Origin: Fennellomyces sp. T-0311
Taxonomy: Eukaryota; Mucoromycota; Mucoromycetes; Mucorales; Lichtheimiaceae
Length of the DNA: 64,000 bases
Assembly: GCA_025266875.1 (NCBI GenBank)
Contig: JALLLT010000003.1
Location: forward strand, 620,001-684,000
Reading direction: 5' to 3'
Numbering within the stretch: position 1 is the stretch's first letter; every line of letters begins with the position of its first letter. The notes beneath the pieces were generated by a model, which saw only the letters and a list, made by a program, of their open reading frames with translations, searched no databases and was not told the DNA's origin. Positions 24,097 to 36,600 of this stretch are shown here, one piece after another. The position numbers and the translations under genes are program-made.

Positions 24097-26291
24097 ATGG
24101 CATGCTTGTTTTACAACCTGCTACTTATTGCGATAGCAATAAGCACGGTCAGCGCCGTTATCCCGGCATCGAGTCGGGCTAATCATGGTATGTTGATTCC
24201 TTATCCGGGCGAAAATATTGATACTAGCTCTTCATTGGGACGTATTGTAAATATTAAAATAATATATATATATATATATGTCAAGGTTGCGTGCTTTTGC
24301 GGTCAACGATATATTGCTATGGAGGATGTGACAGGAATCGGTTTATAAATCAGACATCTATACAAGGAGACGTGTTTTATAGCCTCGACGTTTCTCAAAA
24401 CAGAAGTGTAACGGATCTACGTGGTTCCTGGGTTTTAAATACAGCAGGAAATATTGGTGCTACCCATTATTTTGCAATGGCTGTGGTACCAAGTCTTAAC
24501 AGCTTCGTAATCGATGGAGGGTATCGCGAGGCTGCAGATACCAGTCAGCCATACACTTACATGTATAATGCAACCGCAAACCAGTGGAACGCTAATATTC
24601 CCCCAGGTGGTCATATGAATGTGTAAGCTACTTCATCACTACTTTAAGTGTACAGGAAAGTTGAACTTTTACTTATACATATAGGGATTCTCATACGGCA
24701 TCCACAGCACCAGGAAACAGTACAATTGTGTACATCAATGGCGGCAGAGCGTATGTAAAAAAGGATATTAATGCATGTGATTCCATTCCAGAGCACAGTG
24801 ATAACAATCAGCATGTTACCTATGTAGCCTTAAGGAGTATACGGAACTAAGAGGCTTAGCACGTTACCCGGCACGACTGACTATTTTCAACTCACTTACT
24901 GTAAGTTACTATTTAGTTGGACAGTGAGTGACTGTAGCAAATAATTGACTTTCAACGTTGAAATATAGGCAGCATGGAGTTCAAGTCCAACTGCAATAAG
25001 ACTAGGCGGTTCAGAAGGTCGCTTGCATCATAAAGGTGCATTCGGAAAAGATGGATCCACGATTTACTACGTTGGCGGCATTTACGCGCTGTTAAATGAA
25101 ACAGCAAGTCTTTTATCGTTAACCCACGTTGAGATGTCAGACATTTTAACTTATGATACCGTCAACTCAAGATGGGGGAATGCTTCTGCAGGAGGAGTAA
25201 TTGGCTCTCCACGAATGGACCACTCACTTACCCTAAGTATGATCATAATATCAGCTATTTACCAAAATGCAACATACCTTTCACTTATTCATATTCCCCA
25301 TGGACACTAGATCCCCATACAGGAGACCTCATTGTATACGGAGGAACAGTAATGGGTAGGTGCATATATAGTATTCAAATCGTTTATTGGTTCTCCTATG
25401 ACGCTCGCTAACTTGCACCGTTTTAATTAGCAACCTCTTTTCCGATAGATGATTATTTCTATGTCTTAAACACCGACAGCATGGAATGGCGCAACTTTAG
25501 TATTTCTACACCAGAAGGTGCGACTTCTCCTGGACCACGTTTTGGTCATGCTGGTATGTTAAAGCATAAATTGCCTACCAATCATCTGATCCTTCTATTG
25601 TGGATTGACTGCTAATATAACATTGAATTGCAGGTGTTCTCGTAGGGCAAAGTAATCTGTTCATCATTTTTGGGGTTGATAGTACGGGGTATACCAGCAG
25701 CGAGCTTTTTGTTCTTGATATTGAGAATTGGCAATGGATGACAAATGTGCCCGGCTATGCGATCGATGATGTTGAGGGCGGTGAATCCGAAAATCCATCA
25801 CAGGGCAATGATGGCTCGTCCGAAGGAGGAGGAGAAGGAGAAGGAGGAGAAGAGGGGATCAGTACTGGTGCCCTTGTTGGCGCCATAGTTGGGGCTGTTG
25901 TAGGCGTACGTACCAAGTCTATCTGCTAGTTATAACTGTGATTTTACTAACCTTTACATTTTAAAATTGCCTAGGCTGCGATCATTGGGGCTATCATCCT
26001 GTTTTTCATTCTTCGAAGACGTCGCTCAAAAAAGCAACAAAGTGAAACAGATGAGCCACCAACAAAAGAAAAGCTTCAAGGTCAACGACTCAACAGTAAG
26101 TACTTCTTTTTCGTAGAAATAAACCTGACAAATAACGAACTAATTTATTTTAAATAGCACCATCTGATCGTTCTGAAGACGATACCCCGGTGTCTTATCC
26201 GTTCCTGCCTGCATATCAAACGATAAAGCCGGATGGCGATTATGATCAACGAATAGTGTTAACGCCCATTAAACCAGATGGGAGATTGTAG
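24097..26291 (+). CDS. Membrane kelch protein, copy C
   Basis: Ten exons: 24097..24187, 24286..24622, 24685..24750, 24828..24900, 24969..25236, 25311..25355, 25431..25553, 25634..25905, 25975..26095 and 26158..26291; 509 residues. The signal peptide LLLIAIAISTVSA is followed by SRANHGGCVLL. Blade ends are IYCYGG, FVIDGG, YINGGRA, IYYVGGIYA, LIVYGGTV and LFIIFGVDS. The stalk has a purine-rich run coding for Gly/Glu (GEGEGGEEG), then a membrane helix (about 411-437), the stop-transfer RRRRSKKQQ, and a tail ending QRIVLTPIKPDGRL. The long first intron contains an AT microsatellite. Exon 4 is the most diverged part of this copy (GLARYPARLTIFNSL) and aligns with copy B only in one frame, which fixes its splice site. 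It is a same-strand neighbour of copies B and D and was probably formed by unequal crossing-over. Confidence 0.86.
24262..24279. repeat. (AT)n microsatellite in kelch C intron 1
   Basis: Nine AT units inside the first intron, close to the acceptor. Confidence 0.9.
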
Positions 26292-27772
26292 AATGAGTTT
26301 CGTTACTTTACGATACGTATTACTTTCTACGTGCGCACTACATTATCCTTTTCTGATGAAGCCACTATATTATACTTACATACCCATCGATCAGTAATAA
26401 ATTACTTCCGTTTTTTCGGCTTGTACCATCAGAATGTTATTTATATAACTGCTTGACCACAATCACGCTAGATGGCCAAGCAACGTAAAAAATATACCTT
26501 TCAAGGTGATAGATCTAGGCATCTTGTTTTTTCGACGCTTAAGTAGTGTAATATTTTACCTGAGGCGAACGAGCACTTTATGTTTCCAACAAGTACTTTT
26601 ATTTTCTTGTGAAGGCATTCTGTTTTTTCTGTCGGAACCCAGGTTCGATAAAAGTATATTTTGCTATGACGACATCCCCGTCAAGTAATGACATAAAAGC
26701 TCAGCTACTGTCGTCGCAGCATGAAGGATCATATCCTAACAGCATTACCAGTAATATATCAACGTATAGAAGGTGCATAGATAAACTTTACCAGTCTAAC
26801 GAGCGCTTTGCCATTTCAGTAAAGGCTGATGCAGATAAATAATTATAATTATTATAGCACACCCGTAACTGCTTTACACATTATGTACATAGTGCATAGT
26901 ATACGTAGGTTACCGGACAAAGAAAGCATGTTTGCTATATTCTCAGTAAATCACACGTATCTTTTACATCCCATACTCTATCGAAGGCAGTGTGATTTAG
27001 TAGCAAAGCGAAATATGGGAAACAATCAAAGATAAAGGCTGCGCCACACTATGTGTATAGCAATCCAGAAAAACCATGGTAATTATCAAGTGCTACCATA
27101 GTTGTAACAAAGTTTCCTTTAATTACCCAAATAGTACCAGTGCCCATTCCCGGAAGATGTGTGCTCATCGCGTGTAACTCCATAAAAGCCTTTTTTGGCT
27201 CTATCTTGCAATAACATAGGCGCTATCAATTTATCGGATTAATAACTTGTTCTGATCCTGAGCTGCACGTTTTTTCTCTAAAAACGCACCCTTATATAGC
27301 TTTTGGCAGCATCTCATATGTCAAACGAAATCAAATGCAATTGTTGGTGAGACTTTGCACGGTTCATGACGTTAATTGTTTAATCAACGTTAATCCTAAA
27401 TCTAAATATACACCTTGATCATGTGATACATACAGTTTTTGTACAAAGATCAACCGAATAAAAAACGAACAATCTGAAGATAAGCCAAACGTACAGCACA
27501 TTTCTCTTTCTTTTCGACAATATCATTTGAGTTTCTGACGCTAAGGTATGTAAGCGGTTAGGCATTGCAATGACATTCACAGTTTCAAGTTACTCGGTAA
27601 CACGGCTTGGAAGCTACCCAACAACTTTGGATTGCTTTGTCTTTCGTTACACACTTTTGTAACAGAACTCACAGAACTGGTACACCACCGAATATATCGG
27701 AAGAAAAATTTCAACCCGGGCGCGTCTTTTCGCCTTCCCCGCTTCTTCTTTCACTACTGTCATTTTTAATAT
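26292..27772. other. Intergenic between kelch C and D
   Basis: About 1.5 kb without a supportable gene. The last 50 bp form a CT-rich leader for copy D. Confidence 0.5.
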
Positions 27773-30023
27773 ATGATAAACGTGTTTTCTATTTTATCGT
27801 TCACACTCCTTGCCCTGTCAGTGTGTGCGGATGTACCGCCTGCGCGTGCTAACCACGGTATGCAAACGAATCTTTCGACCACAGAAATAATCTAAGGCAG
27901 AACACTACAGGCTGTGTATTGCTGCAATCGACGATCTATTGTTATGGTGGTCGTCAGAGAGGAACCCCACCCGTGGCTCTGCAGAACGGGTTATTTTATA
28001 CGCTTGACTTATCAAAAGGAAAAAGTGTGAGCGAATTACACGGCTCTTGGGAGTTGAACGATGCAGGAAATATTGGCACGAATTACTATATGGCGATGGT
28101 TGCGCTTCCAAAGCTAAATAGCTTCCTAATCGACGGTGGAACCCGAGGAATTGTCAGTACTCCGCAAGCTTACACATTCATGTATAATGCGGCTGGTCAA
28201 GGCTCGTGGAATATAAGTATTCCTTCGGGTGGACATCTTCATGTGCAAGTACACATAAAGCACATTACAAAGCAGGTGGGAATACTAACATTTTCTTTTC
28301 TTCTTAGCGACTCGCACACAGCAGTAGCTGACCCAGGAGGCAGCAATCGCGTATACATATCCGGTGGAAGAATGTACGCAAAAAAATCCTCAATGCTTAT
28401 GTGGCAAACATTATCTAATATTAATCTTGAAGCCTCGCAGTCTACGGGGCTACCGGAATATCACAATATCCTACTCAAATGGTCACTTTTGATCCACCGG
28501 TAGGTTATATATATTAACCACATTATTTCGTATAGTGGCTATGCATTTCTTGCAGATCTAACATTCACTTTCAAAATACAGTCAAAATTTGGCTCAAGCG
28601 TATCTACACTGCAATCACTGACTTCACAAACTCGACTACACCACAAAGGCGCATTCGTAAATGACGGAACAACGATTTGGTTTGTTGGTGGCATATACCC
28701 AGTAGTACGGCCAGGTGGAGGCGGTACACAGTACATCTATGCTCATGTTGACATGTATGACATCTTAACCTATGATACTGTCAATGCCATGTGGGGCAAT
28801 AAAACGGCGAGTGGTGTACATCCAACTCCTCGGATGGACCATTCGTTAACACTGAGTACGTATGGCAAAATTGTGGTAAATCGGCTCTCTTATTCACATT
28901 ATAAAGACGATATTAGAGCCTAGTACCAACGAACTTATAGTTTACGGTGGAACAGAACTCGGTACACATCAACGAATTGTGGATTTGTCAGCGTATTACT
29001 ATGTGTTAACAAGGATCATGCCCAAATTTACATACTAACTATTAGAATCGGATCAACCTATTGGCGATTACTTTTATATTTTGGACGTTGATAATTTGAG
29101 TTGGAGCAATCAAACTCTGGGTACACCGAATGGCGCACAGCCAGCTGGCCCACGATTTGGACACGCCGGTATGTGATAACAAGGATGTTCGCTTCCACTC
29201 TCTGATTTGTCTATTCGTTGGCCTTGGGCTGCTCAAACTAACTGGTCTATCCAAAAATTAATTTAGCTGTCCTCGTTGGAAACAATAGCCTCTTCATTAT
29301 TTTTGGATCAAATGGTGCTTTCACCAGCGACCTTTTCGTACTGAATATCGATAATTGGTCATGGATGGCAAGATTACCCGCCTATATTACAGATAATGCA
29401 ACGGGTATCGAGCCTGAAGATCCATCAGACGATACTTCCTCAGGTTTGAGTATCGGTGCTTTAGTTGGGATTATTGTAGGATCCGTCGCATTTGTATGTT
29501 GAATCAATGTTTCGATCGGGCTTACAAGTATGTACTGACGATAATTATTACACGAGATAGGTTGGGATCATTGCCGCGATTGTTCTTTTCTTCATCCTCC
29601 AAAGACGAGGCACGAAAAAAAACGATAACAAAGATCCGACGGTGCCTATTTTTTATCCTTCCAATAAAGCAGGTGCTGGCCAACGGAAGAACAGTAAGTT
29701 TTGTGATTTGTGGTGCACTTATATAAACAGAGTATGGAGCTACAAGATGTAATTGACCATACTCATAATAAATCTACTTAGCACCCTCTTATATGGACGA
29801 TGATACTGACTCTTCAGAATCGCGAATACCAAACCCGTGGTTGCCCGTGACAACCGAAATCCGGAGAGTGGATTATGCAATTTCACCAAAGGATGCACCG
29901 GCCTCACGACCACTGTTATCTGGTTACGAAGCGCAAAAGCTGGATGTTGGCAAGGATGATAAAAGCAATATAGACATGAGGATATTCTTGATGGCAGTGA
30001 GACCAGATATAAGGCGATCATAG
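27773..30023 (+). CDS. Membrane kelch protein, copy D
   Basis: Ten exons: 27773..27857, 27911..28244, 28308..28373, 28433..28499, 28582..28855, 28917..28961, 29046..29168, 29267..29493, 29561..29693 and 29782..30023; 531 residues, the longest of the five. The signal peptide is followed by ARANHGGCVLL; blade ends are IYCYGG, FLIDGG, YISGGRM, IWFVGGIYP, LIVYGGTE and LFIIFGSNG. Intron 2 starts with GCAAGT instead of GT, at the same position where the paralogues have GTAAGA or GTGAGT, so it is a probable GC-AG intron. The stalk is the shortest of the set. The stop-transfer is weaker (LQRRGTKKN), and the tail is extended (about 110 residues) with a diverged end, MRIFLMAVRPDIRRS. This copy may be the most specialised. 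Confidence 0.84.
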
Positions 30024-32020
30024 CAACAGGCACGCGTGTATACTTATTTATGGCGAATGTGTCATGGAAAACACAGCTTTGTAATCGTATACGCTCCAAA
30101 AGTCAAATACTATCTATCAGCTACAATGTATGATATATTGTCTACATTTTGGTAAAACCGGTGTGTGTACTTACGCGTGTTGAGCTTATTGTGTATGACT
30201 ACATATTCAGCTGTCGAATGTAGGCTGATGTTTGGATTGCTTTCAAGTTGTATATTGGTACTATCATCATAAAAGAGGACCGTTATGTTAGTCAAAATAG
30301 GCCATGCGAACTTCATGCAGCAACAGGCAGTTTCCAATGATCGGATGCGTGACGTTTGGACACTTTCTTTCTGACAATTCGACACGGCTGTTGTATGTTC
30401 GGAATCGCTCCCTCATCGACTGACACCTCCGAATTGCTTGCAGCAGGCTTTTTTTTCTTAATTCCCTTGACATACCGTATACCAAAAAATTGTTGTTACA
30501 AAAACACGAATGTGCCAAATGGCTTCTCTTATTGGAATCTAAATCCAGTGCTTGAACAATCTGTTTGACTTTAAGAATCAAAAAGAACATTGGGAGGCAG
30601 AGTGATGGAGCTTCAGCAATGCATACATGAAGAAATCAGGCTACCTAAACGGCAATTGAAGGACAGGAATGCGTCGAGACAGCAAAGAAAATAAATCGCG
30701 GCCAGCACAGCGTCAAGGAGGAAAGCATCTACTATGACGCTAACACACTGCATCTGAAAGCCGCTTTCGCGAGCCATTGTCCATAACGGATGTCTGAGAT
30801 ACAGCACGATGTTACGATTCGCATTTCAGCCGTTCGATGCCACATCTTCCTGTAAGCAGAGCAAGGGTTCTTAACCGACGCATGATTGTGGATATGGGAA
30901 AGCTGGAATGTAAATCGTTCAGACCGATAGTGTGGGCTCCACGAGATTCAACGAGTGTTCATTACGTAAGCAACGTCATCCTGGGCTCAATCTCGGCAAG
31001 TACACCGTAAAAAAGCTCAATATATACACAAACTGGATCCCCATTACTTTCCTGGAAACTATTTTGCCTATATCGATCCGAGTCGCAGCGATCGTCGCTA
31101 CCACAAAATGCCCACGCTATATGGATAAATGGGGTACCGAAAAACTATAAAGACGTTGGAGATCAGGGTTGTGAAAGCAACGGCTTGCGACATTGCGTTG
31201 CGACTGTCAACCTTGATTGCTACAAGACAATACCACATTTGAGATACCAACTGGCACCATCACTTCGAGGGCGAAGTAATAAAATTTCTACCCGACACCT
31301 TGGCATCCATGAATGGAAACTCTGTACTTCGTTTATCGGGTAACTCTGAGCTACGGAGCTTTGATTACCGATGGGTGTGTCACAAAGTGTACCCTTGACC
31401 TTATTCTTGGGTTGTGTGATCGCTGTGCACCGCCTAATTATAATGCCAAGAGTATCGAGTTGCCAGCACCATGGTATCCATGCAATTGTTTATGGATAAC
31501 GTGTACTTTGGGTATAAGAGAGATCAGCCTTCTCACCGCAATAGAAAAATTTTCTGTAGCTAACGCTGATGAATAAATTCCTATGCTCTCTATGTTCCAC
31601 CAACGTAAATGTTGGTTCAAGCAGAAAATCATTGCCCAATCTTGCTTTGTTTGAAACTGCTAAGCCCCGCGCCCCCATATATATATATATATATATATGT
31701 TGCACAATCCAATTACGTACACAACTGGACAGTTTGTGGAGGGACATAACTGACCATACCCTTTCTTGAAAACGGATGGGTTTGTCTAGAGTGTTCATGT
31801 CAAAATTAATACTTGAATAAGACGAAAATGATGCTTTCAGATAACTCGACATGGTTGATGCCTTAACAACTACATATTACTTAGTTACACGTTGCAAGTT
31901 TGAAAATGCTTTAGCTTTATTCGGGGTGTCACTGAAGGATTAATCGGAAGGCGAAAGCGTGTTTGCAAACCATCATTTTTCTTTTTTCCTCCACTTCTTT
32001 TATTACTGTAGTCACTTTTC
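30024..32020. other. Intergenic between kelch D and E
   Basis: About 2 kb with no supportable gene. It contains an AT microsatellite (31677..31698) and a CT-rich leader before copy E. Confidence 0.5.
31677..31698. repeat. (AT)n microsatellite
   Basis: Eleven AT units in the spacer between kelch D and E. Confidence 0.9.
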
Positions 32021-34093
32021 ATGGTCAATTGGTTTTCTGCGTTACTGCTCTTTGCAAGCGCAACCTTTGTACATGCAGAGACTCCGTCTGGTCGAGCAAA
32101 TCATGGTATGTCAAAACCTAACAACCTGGCTTCCCTTTCTCTTTTCGACCAGAAGATATTCTGACGAATACTCAGGTTGCGTATTACTACAAACCAAAAT
32201 TTACTGCTACGGAGGTGCCATGCGAACTCCCGACAGAATAACGACACCCTTGGCGAATAATCTATTCTACTCCCTTGATCTATCCCAAGAAAAAAGTGTC
32301 AGCGACTTGCAGCAGTCATGGAATCCACTAAGTGTTGTTAACGTCGGCCCCAATTTTTATTTCGCAATCGCGGCCTTGCCCGAATTGAACAGCTTTGTGA
32401 TCGACGGAGGCCGTGGTGGTACAGAGCCTGTTCCTCAATCAATGCTTACCGTCCTATATAATGCAAATGGTGATGGCGAATGGAATACTAGCCTTCCTCT
32501 CGGTGGCCATTCTCTTGTGTAAGATATTGTGTTTGCCTGATTGAGCCACTTTTATTTTTAACATTTATTTTCGGGACTGATGCTTAGCGACTCCCATACA
32601 GCTGTTACCGGGCCTGGAAAAAACATGGTGTACATTTCAGGTGGCAGAAGGTAAATTATTATACATCCTTACATCTCGCAGCATGGATCTAATATTATAC
32701 GACCCCGCTTTTGTAGTAGCGATAGTTATAGTAACATTACGGGCGCAGCTCAGTTCCCTACACAAATGCTAACATATGATCCTCCCGTAAGTTTCCTATA
32801 TCACAGGTGAATCTATACTAACTTTTCCTAAAGGAAACATGGAGTTCAACCCCAGCCAGACTGCAGTCAACTTCTACGCAAACTAGATTACATCATAAGG
32901 GTGCATTTGGGCAAGATGGAACAACGATTTATTATATAGGCGGCATTTATCCTGCGCAAGCATCAGATGCAAGCGGGTCATCCTATTATTATGGTCACAT
33001 TGAGATGTCTGATATTTTAACTTACGATACTGTAAAGTCAGTATGGGCAAATGTTACTGCTAGTGGCTTGCATCCAGCTCCTCGCATGGATCATACATTA
33101 ACTCTAAGTGAGTATATACTTCATTACTTTATCTCCATTTTGACTGACTGCACTTGCTGCTCTTCGTAGAACCTAGCACTGGCGATCTGATTGTTTATGG
33201 TGGAACACAACTTGGTAAATTACGAAATAAGGTTTATCTATTATAGATCACTCACTCCTCTCGATTAGATTCTGCACAGCCTGTTGACGACTACTTTTAT
33301 GTTTTGGATGTTCAAAGTATGACATGGAGCAACCAGAGTCTCTCCACTGCCGATGGTGCATCAGCAGGTGGACCATGTTTTGGACACCAAGGTATATATT
33401 ACTATTTTTTGTTTGAAACCAATTTCTCAATCTCCAATATAGCTATTCTTGTCGGGAACAACAGCCTTTTCATCATATTTGGCTCCGACGGATCATCAAA
33501 CAGCAATCTTTTTGTTCTTGACATCAATTCATGGACTTGGCAAGCTACATCTCCTGCTATACAAGTCGATGATGGTGGAAATGGAGGTGGGGGCGATGGC
33601 GGTCAATCTGATGACCCTTCAGATGATGGAGGCTCTGATACAAGCGCTGGTACTATTGCAGGGGCAGTAGTTGGATGTGTTGCAGGCGTATGTTGTGCGC
33701 GAAAGCTATGATTTGATTTTGAAAACTGATTACTCGACCTTTAGGTTGCTTTAATTGGAGCTGGTGTCCTCTTCTTCCTCCGAAGACGACGCAGTAACGA
33801 ACAACAACGCGAGCAAAATGTTCCTAAGGAGCAGTTAATCGCTCAGCAAGCCAATGGTAAGCTCTATCAACCCACCATATGGACGGAAAATATAATTTGA
33901 AGAAACATATGCTAATGTTATTATTGCATATTTCCAAGTGCCAGCCTATCGCGATGAAGACGGAAATTCTGGATCACCAGTGAATCGTCAGTATCTACCA
34001 GCATATAGTTCTGGGAAACCGGATGCAGCTGATGCAGAAAATCCTTCTGTTCAACGATTGGTCATGACACCTGTAAAACCTGACGGCGCGTAG
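32021..34093 (+). CDS. Membrane kelch protein, copy E
   Basis: Ten exons: 32021..32105, 32176..32518, 32588..32650, 32717..32786, 32834..33107, 33170..33214, 33269..33391, 33443..33687, 33745..33856 and 33939..34093; 504 residues. Signal peptide FSALLLFASATFVHA, then SGRANHGGCVLL. Blade ends are IYCYGG, FVIDGG, YISGGRR, IYYIGGIYP, LIVYGGTQ and LFIIFGSDG. The stalk (about 368-400) alternates Gly, Asp and Ser. The membrane helix AGTIAGAVVGCVAG-VALIGAGVLFFL is split by intron 8, and the stop-transfer is RRRRS. The tail ends QRLVMTPVKPDG. Exon 5 aligns with copies C and D (LHHKGAF, SDILTYDTV), whereas exon 2 resembles A and B (DLQQSW, AALPELN). This mosaic is consistent with gene conversion or crossing-over within the array. 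Confidence 0.87.
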
Positions 34094-34764
34094 TAGTATC
34101 AAGAACCTTTCAACTTAACCCACATTTAACCATTACTCAATATACTTTAATCTTTGTTATAATAGATCCTTTTTTTAATTACATCCTTTGTGTCACTTTC
34201 TTTAGCAATCCTCCATTTTTTTTAAAAGAAAGGCATAAGTTATTGGAAACCCAAATGGATTAGTATCTCGGTTTAAGCCTTTTCATAATTATCAAACCCC
34301 GTGTTACCTAATTCAATAACGGCTTGTGCCCTAAGCGTATGTTTATCAACACAGTAGCATTGTATACGGCACATAGAGTTCTACTCCATAATAATTAACC
34401 TGGCTAGTTACAAGGCACCATTTTGGGTACTTTTTGTTTCTTGATGCACTTCGACAAGTAGCGATTACATCGCCTTCAAAATGGTCATTCTGTTTCATCG
34501 GTTATTACGTACGCTTCTATCCCGTAAATACTGAAAACACCGCACTTTCGTACTGCATACTCGGATAAAATCTAATAAATCATAACTATCACGCTCCAGA
34601 TAGTAATTCAAGCACTTAAACAGTTTTATAGAGTAGCTTAAGTATGTATACCATAATCTGGTAAATTATTAAAAGAGAAGAAATATGCTGTTCAGAAAAG
34701 TAACCGTAATGGTCATTGTGCCCATGTTCCTCATTTGGTTAACTGTATCGCTTGGTAGCTGTCA
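34094..34764. other. Intergenic, no gene seen
   Basis: AT-rich 3' flank of kelch E facing the 3' end of the KxDL-like gene. No coding signal. Confidence 0.5.
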
Positions 34765-35640
34765 TTAATCCATTTGCATATCTGAGGATCTACTGTCTGA
34801 GAAGCTGCCACCCGACGAGCTGTCGTCCGAAGAGCTGCCGCTCGCAGTATCGCCAGACGAATCGTCATCGTCCGGACTCGAGTCGTCATCCGAATTTGAC
34901 TCGCCATTGCCCCTACCATCGAACTCCTCCATAATTGATTCCAGTTTTTTCAAAAGAACACGGATGAAAAACATTTCTCTATGCATAACATGCTCAAATG
35001 ATTCCCAACCACTAGAAAACAAAAGTCAGTTACGGACTTTTGTGGTTGAGAGCTCTACATGTACGTTCTTCTCTGATCATTCAAGGAGACGGCTCTGTCT
35101 TCAACAGGTCTAAGCCAATGGTCATCAGCACATAGGCTCTGCTTCATTTTTTTTCAATGCATCTAAATACTTTACATGATTGCTTCACCGCCAATGATAC
35201 GCATGTATGCGTTGATAGATTGTTCAACTTTGGCAAGATCTGATTTAACTGTGATGCCACGTAAGCCCAATAAAAAGAATACTTTTACCTTTTTTCGCTT
35301 ACGTAGTGTAGTAGCTCTTGCAAATTGGGGTTCATACGATACCAGCACGTTAAAAGATGCATAAATCTCGCTCTGAATATTGAGAATATTGTTCATGAGT
35401 TCATGACTACTACATAAATAGTTTAGTGACATAAGTTTTCTTTTTCTGATAAGAAAAACTTACTCATGAGTCTTGTTCCTTCGTGAATATTGCTCAAGCG
35501 ACTGCCGCTCATCTGCCAGGGTTGCTTGCAAGTTTAGTCTTCTTAGCAGTTCCTCGCTGTAGACGGATTCAGTTGTAATTCAAAGCTATATGGTAAAGTA
35601 CTGACATATCCTTGACATCATTGGGTGTTGAGCTGGACAT
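34765..35640 (-). CDS. KxDL-motif-like coiled-coil protein with acidic tail
   Basis: My preferred model has six exons: 35606..35640, 35464..35556, 35303..35409, 35176..35248, 35065..35109 and 34765..35011. They join in frame to 199 residues. The N-terminal half is helical (EELLRRLNLQATLADERQSL) and holds LLKSDLAKVEQSI, which matches the K-x-D-L signature of KXD1. KXD1 is a subunit of the BLOC-1/BORC complexes that position endosomes and lysosomes. A second helical part (WESFEHVMHREMFFIRVLLKK) leads to a Ser/Asp-rich acidic tail. Without intron 4 the frame would stop at 35172 after 103 residues, leaving a separate short gene from 35147. I prefer one gene because the 66-nt intron has good sites and keeps frame. 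The family call is tentative. Confidence 0.6.
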
Positions 35641-36600
35641 TTTAGGGAAGAGAGTGAAATCGAAAGGCTGCGGACGATAATTTTTTTTTATTTGCGGCAT
35701 CGAAGCTCTTTTTTTCCTTGCAGATACTTTTTAGCTACGATTGAGTGCGTTCGTTCAACAAGTACTGAACGTTTGTTTTACGATTTGATTATCACACGAA
35801 ATATGACGTGCTTGTGTGTAAGCGCATTGTTCTTTCTCACCAAAAGCTAGGATTCAATTTCTTGACAGCGGTTACGCTCACATGGCATTCAGTACGTAAT
35901 GACATATTTTTCTGTGTCACCCTCAGCACTGATTTGCGTGTGACAGCTGATTTCGTACCTTTTAAGCTTTATATACCCGCAAGCTAACATTGGCCGACGA
36001 GAGAGTCTACCAAGAATTACTATGTCGATCTTTGTATTATGTATATCAGAGTGCATTGTTGGATAGGATTAGACACTCCTTGATCCGGTAGTGGGTATTT
36101 GATATATATGACCAAACGAATGTACATGATAGATCTGTGGGGTGCTGATAAAGCTTGCCAACAATCCGTGCTCAAAATCTGACGACGACATTGAAATATT
36201 TTGAAAAGAAACTCACTAACGTACCACGCCATCAAATTACTCGTCGTGACCAGATCCATCAGAGCGTTGATGTATACATGTGTATTTATCAGAAACAGCA
36301 GGGACATGTGATTAACAGTGATCCACAGGTATGCAGTTCAAACGAGAACCGGGTTGAACGAAAGAGCAACTGGAGCCAGACGTACTCACTGATGGCAACA
36401 GTGAAGTAAATTTGGTTTTGACGGCAGCAACGCCACTCCTAAAGACACCAAAGAATTCTCACCACTCGAGATGATCTATCAAAAGAGTGTAACGCCAAGA
36501 AGTACTCCACAGGAAAAAAAAACATTATTTTCAATTAAAGAATAAAATAGACACTACGTAATGGCACGACGATAAAGAACAAGGGTATGCAAAAATGAAT
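35641..36600. other. Intergenic, no gene seen
   Basis: About 960 bp upstream of the KxDL-like gene and downstream of the membrane-protein gene. Only motif-free short frames. Confidence 0.5.

Noticed and set aside
24262..24279. AT microsatellites as origins or CRISPR-like arrays
   Set aside because: Simple dinucleotide runs; no spaced direct repeats or other features. No CRISPR array is expected or seen.
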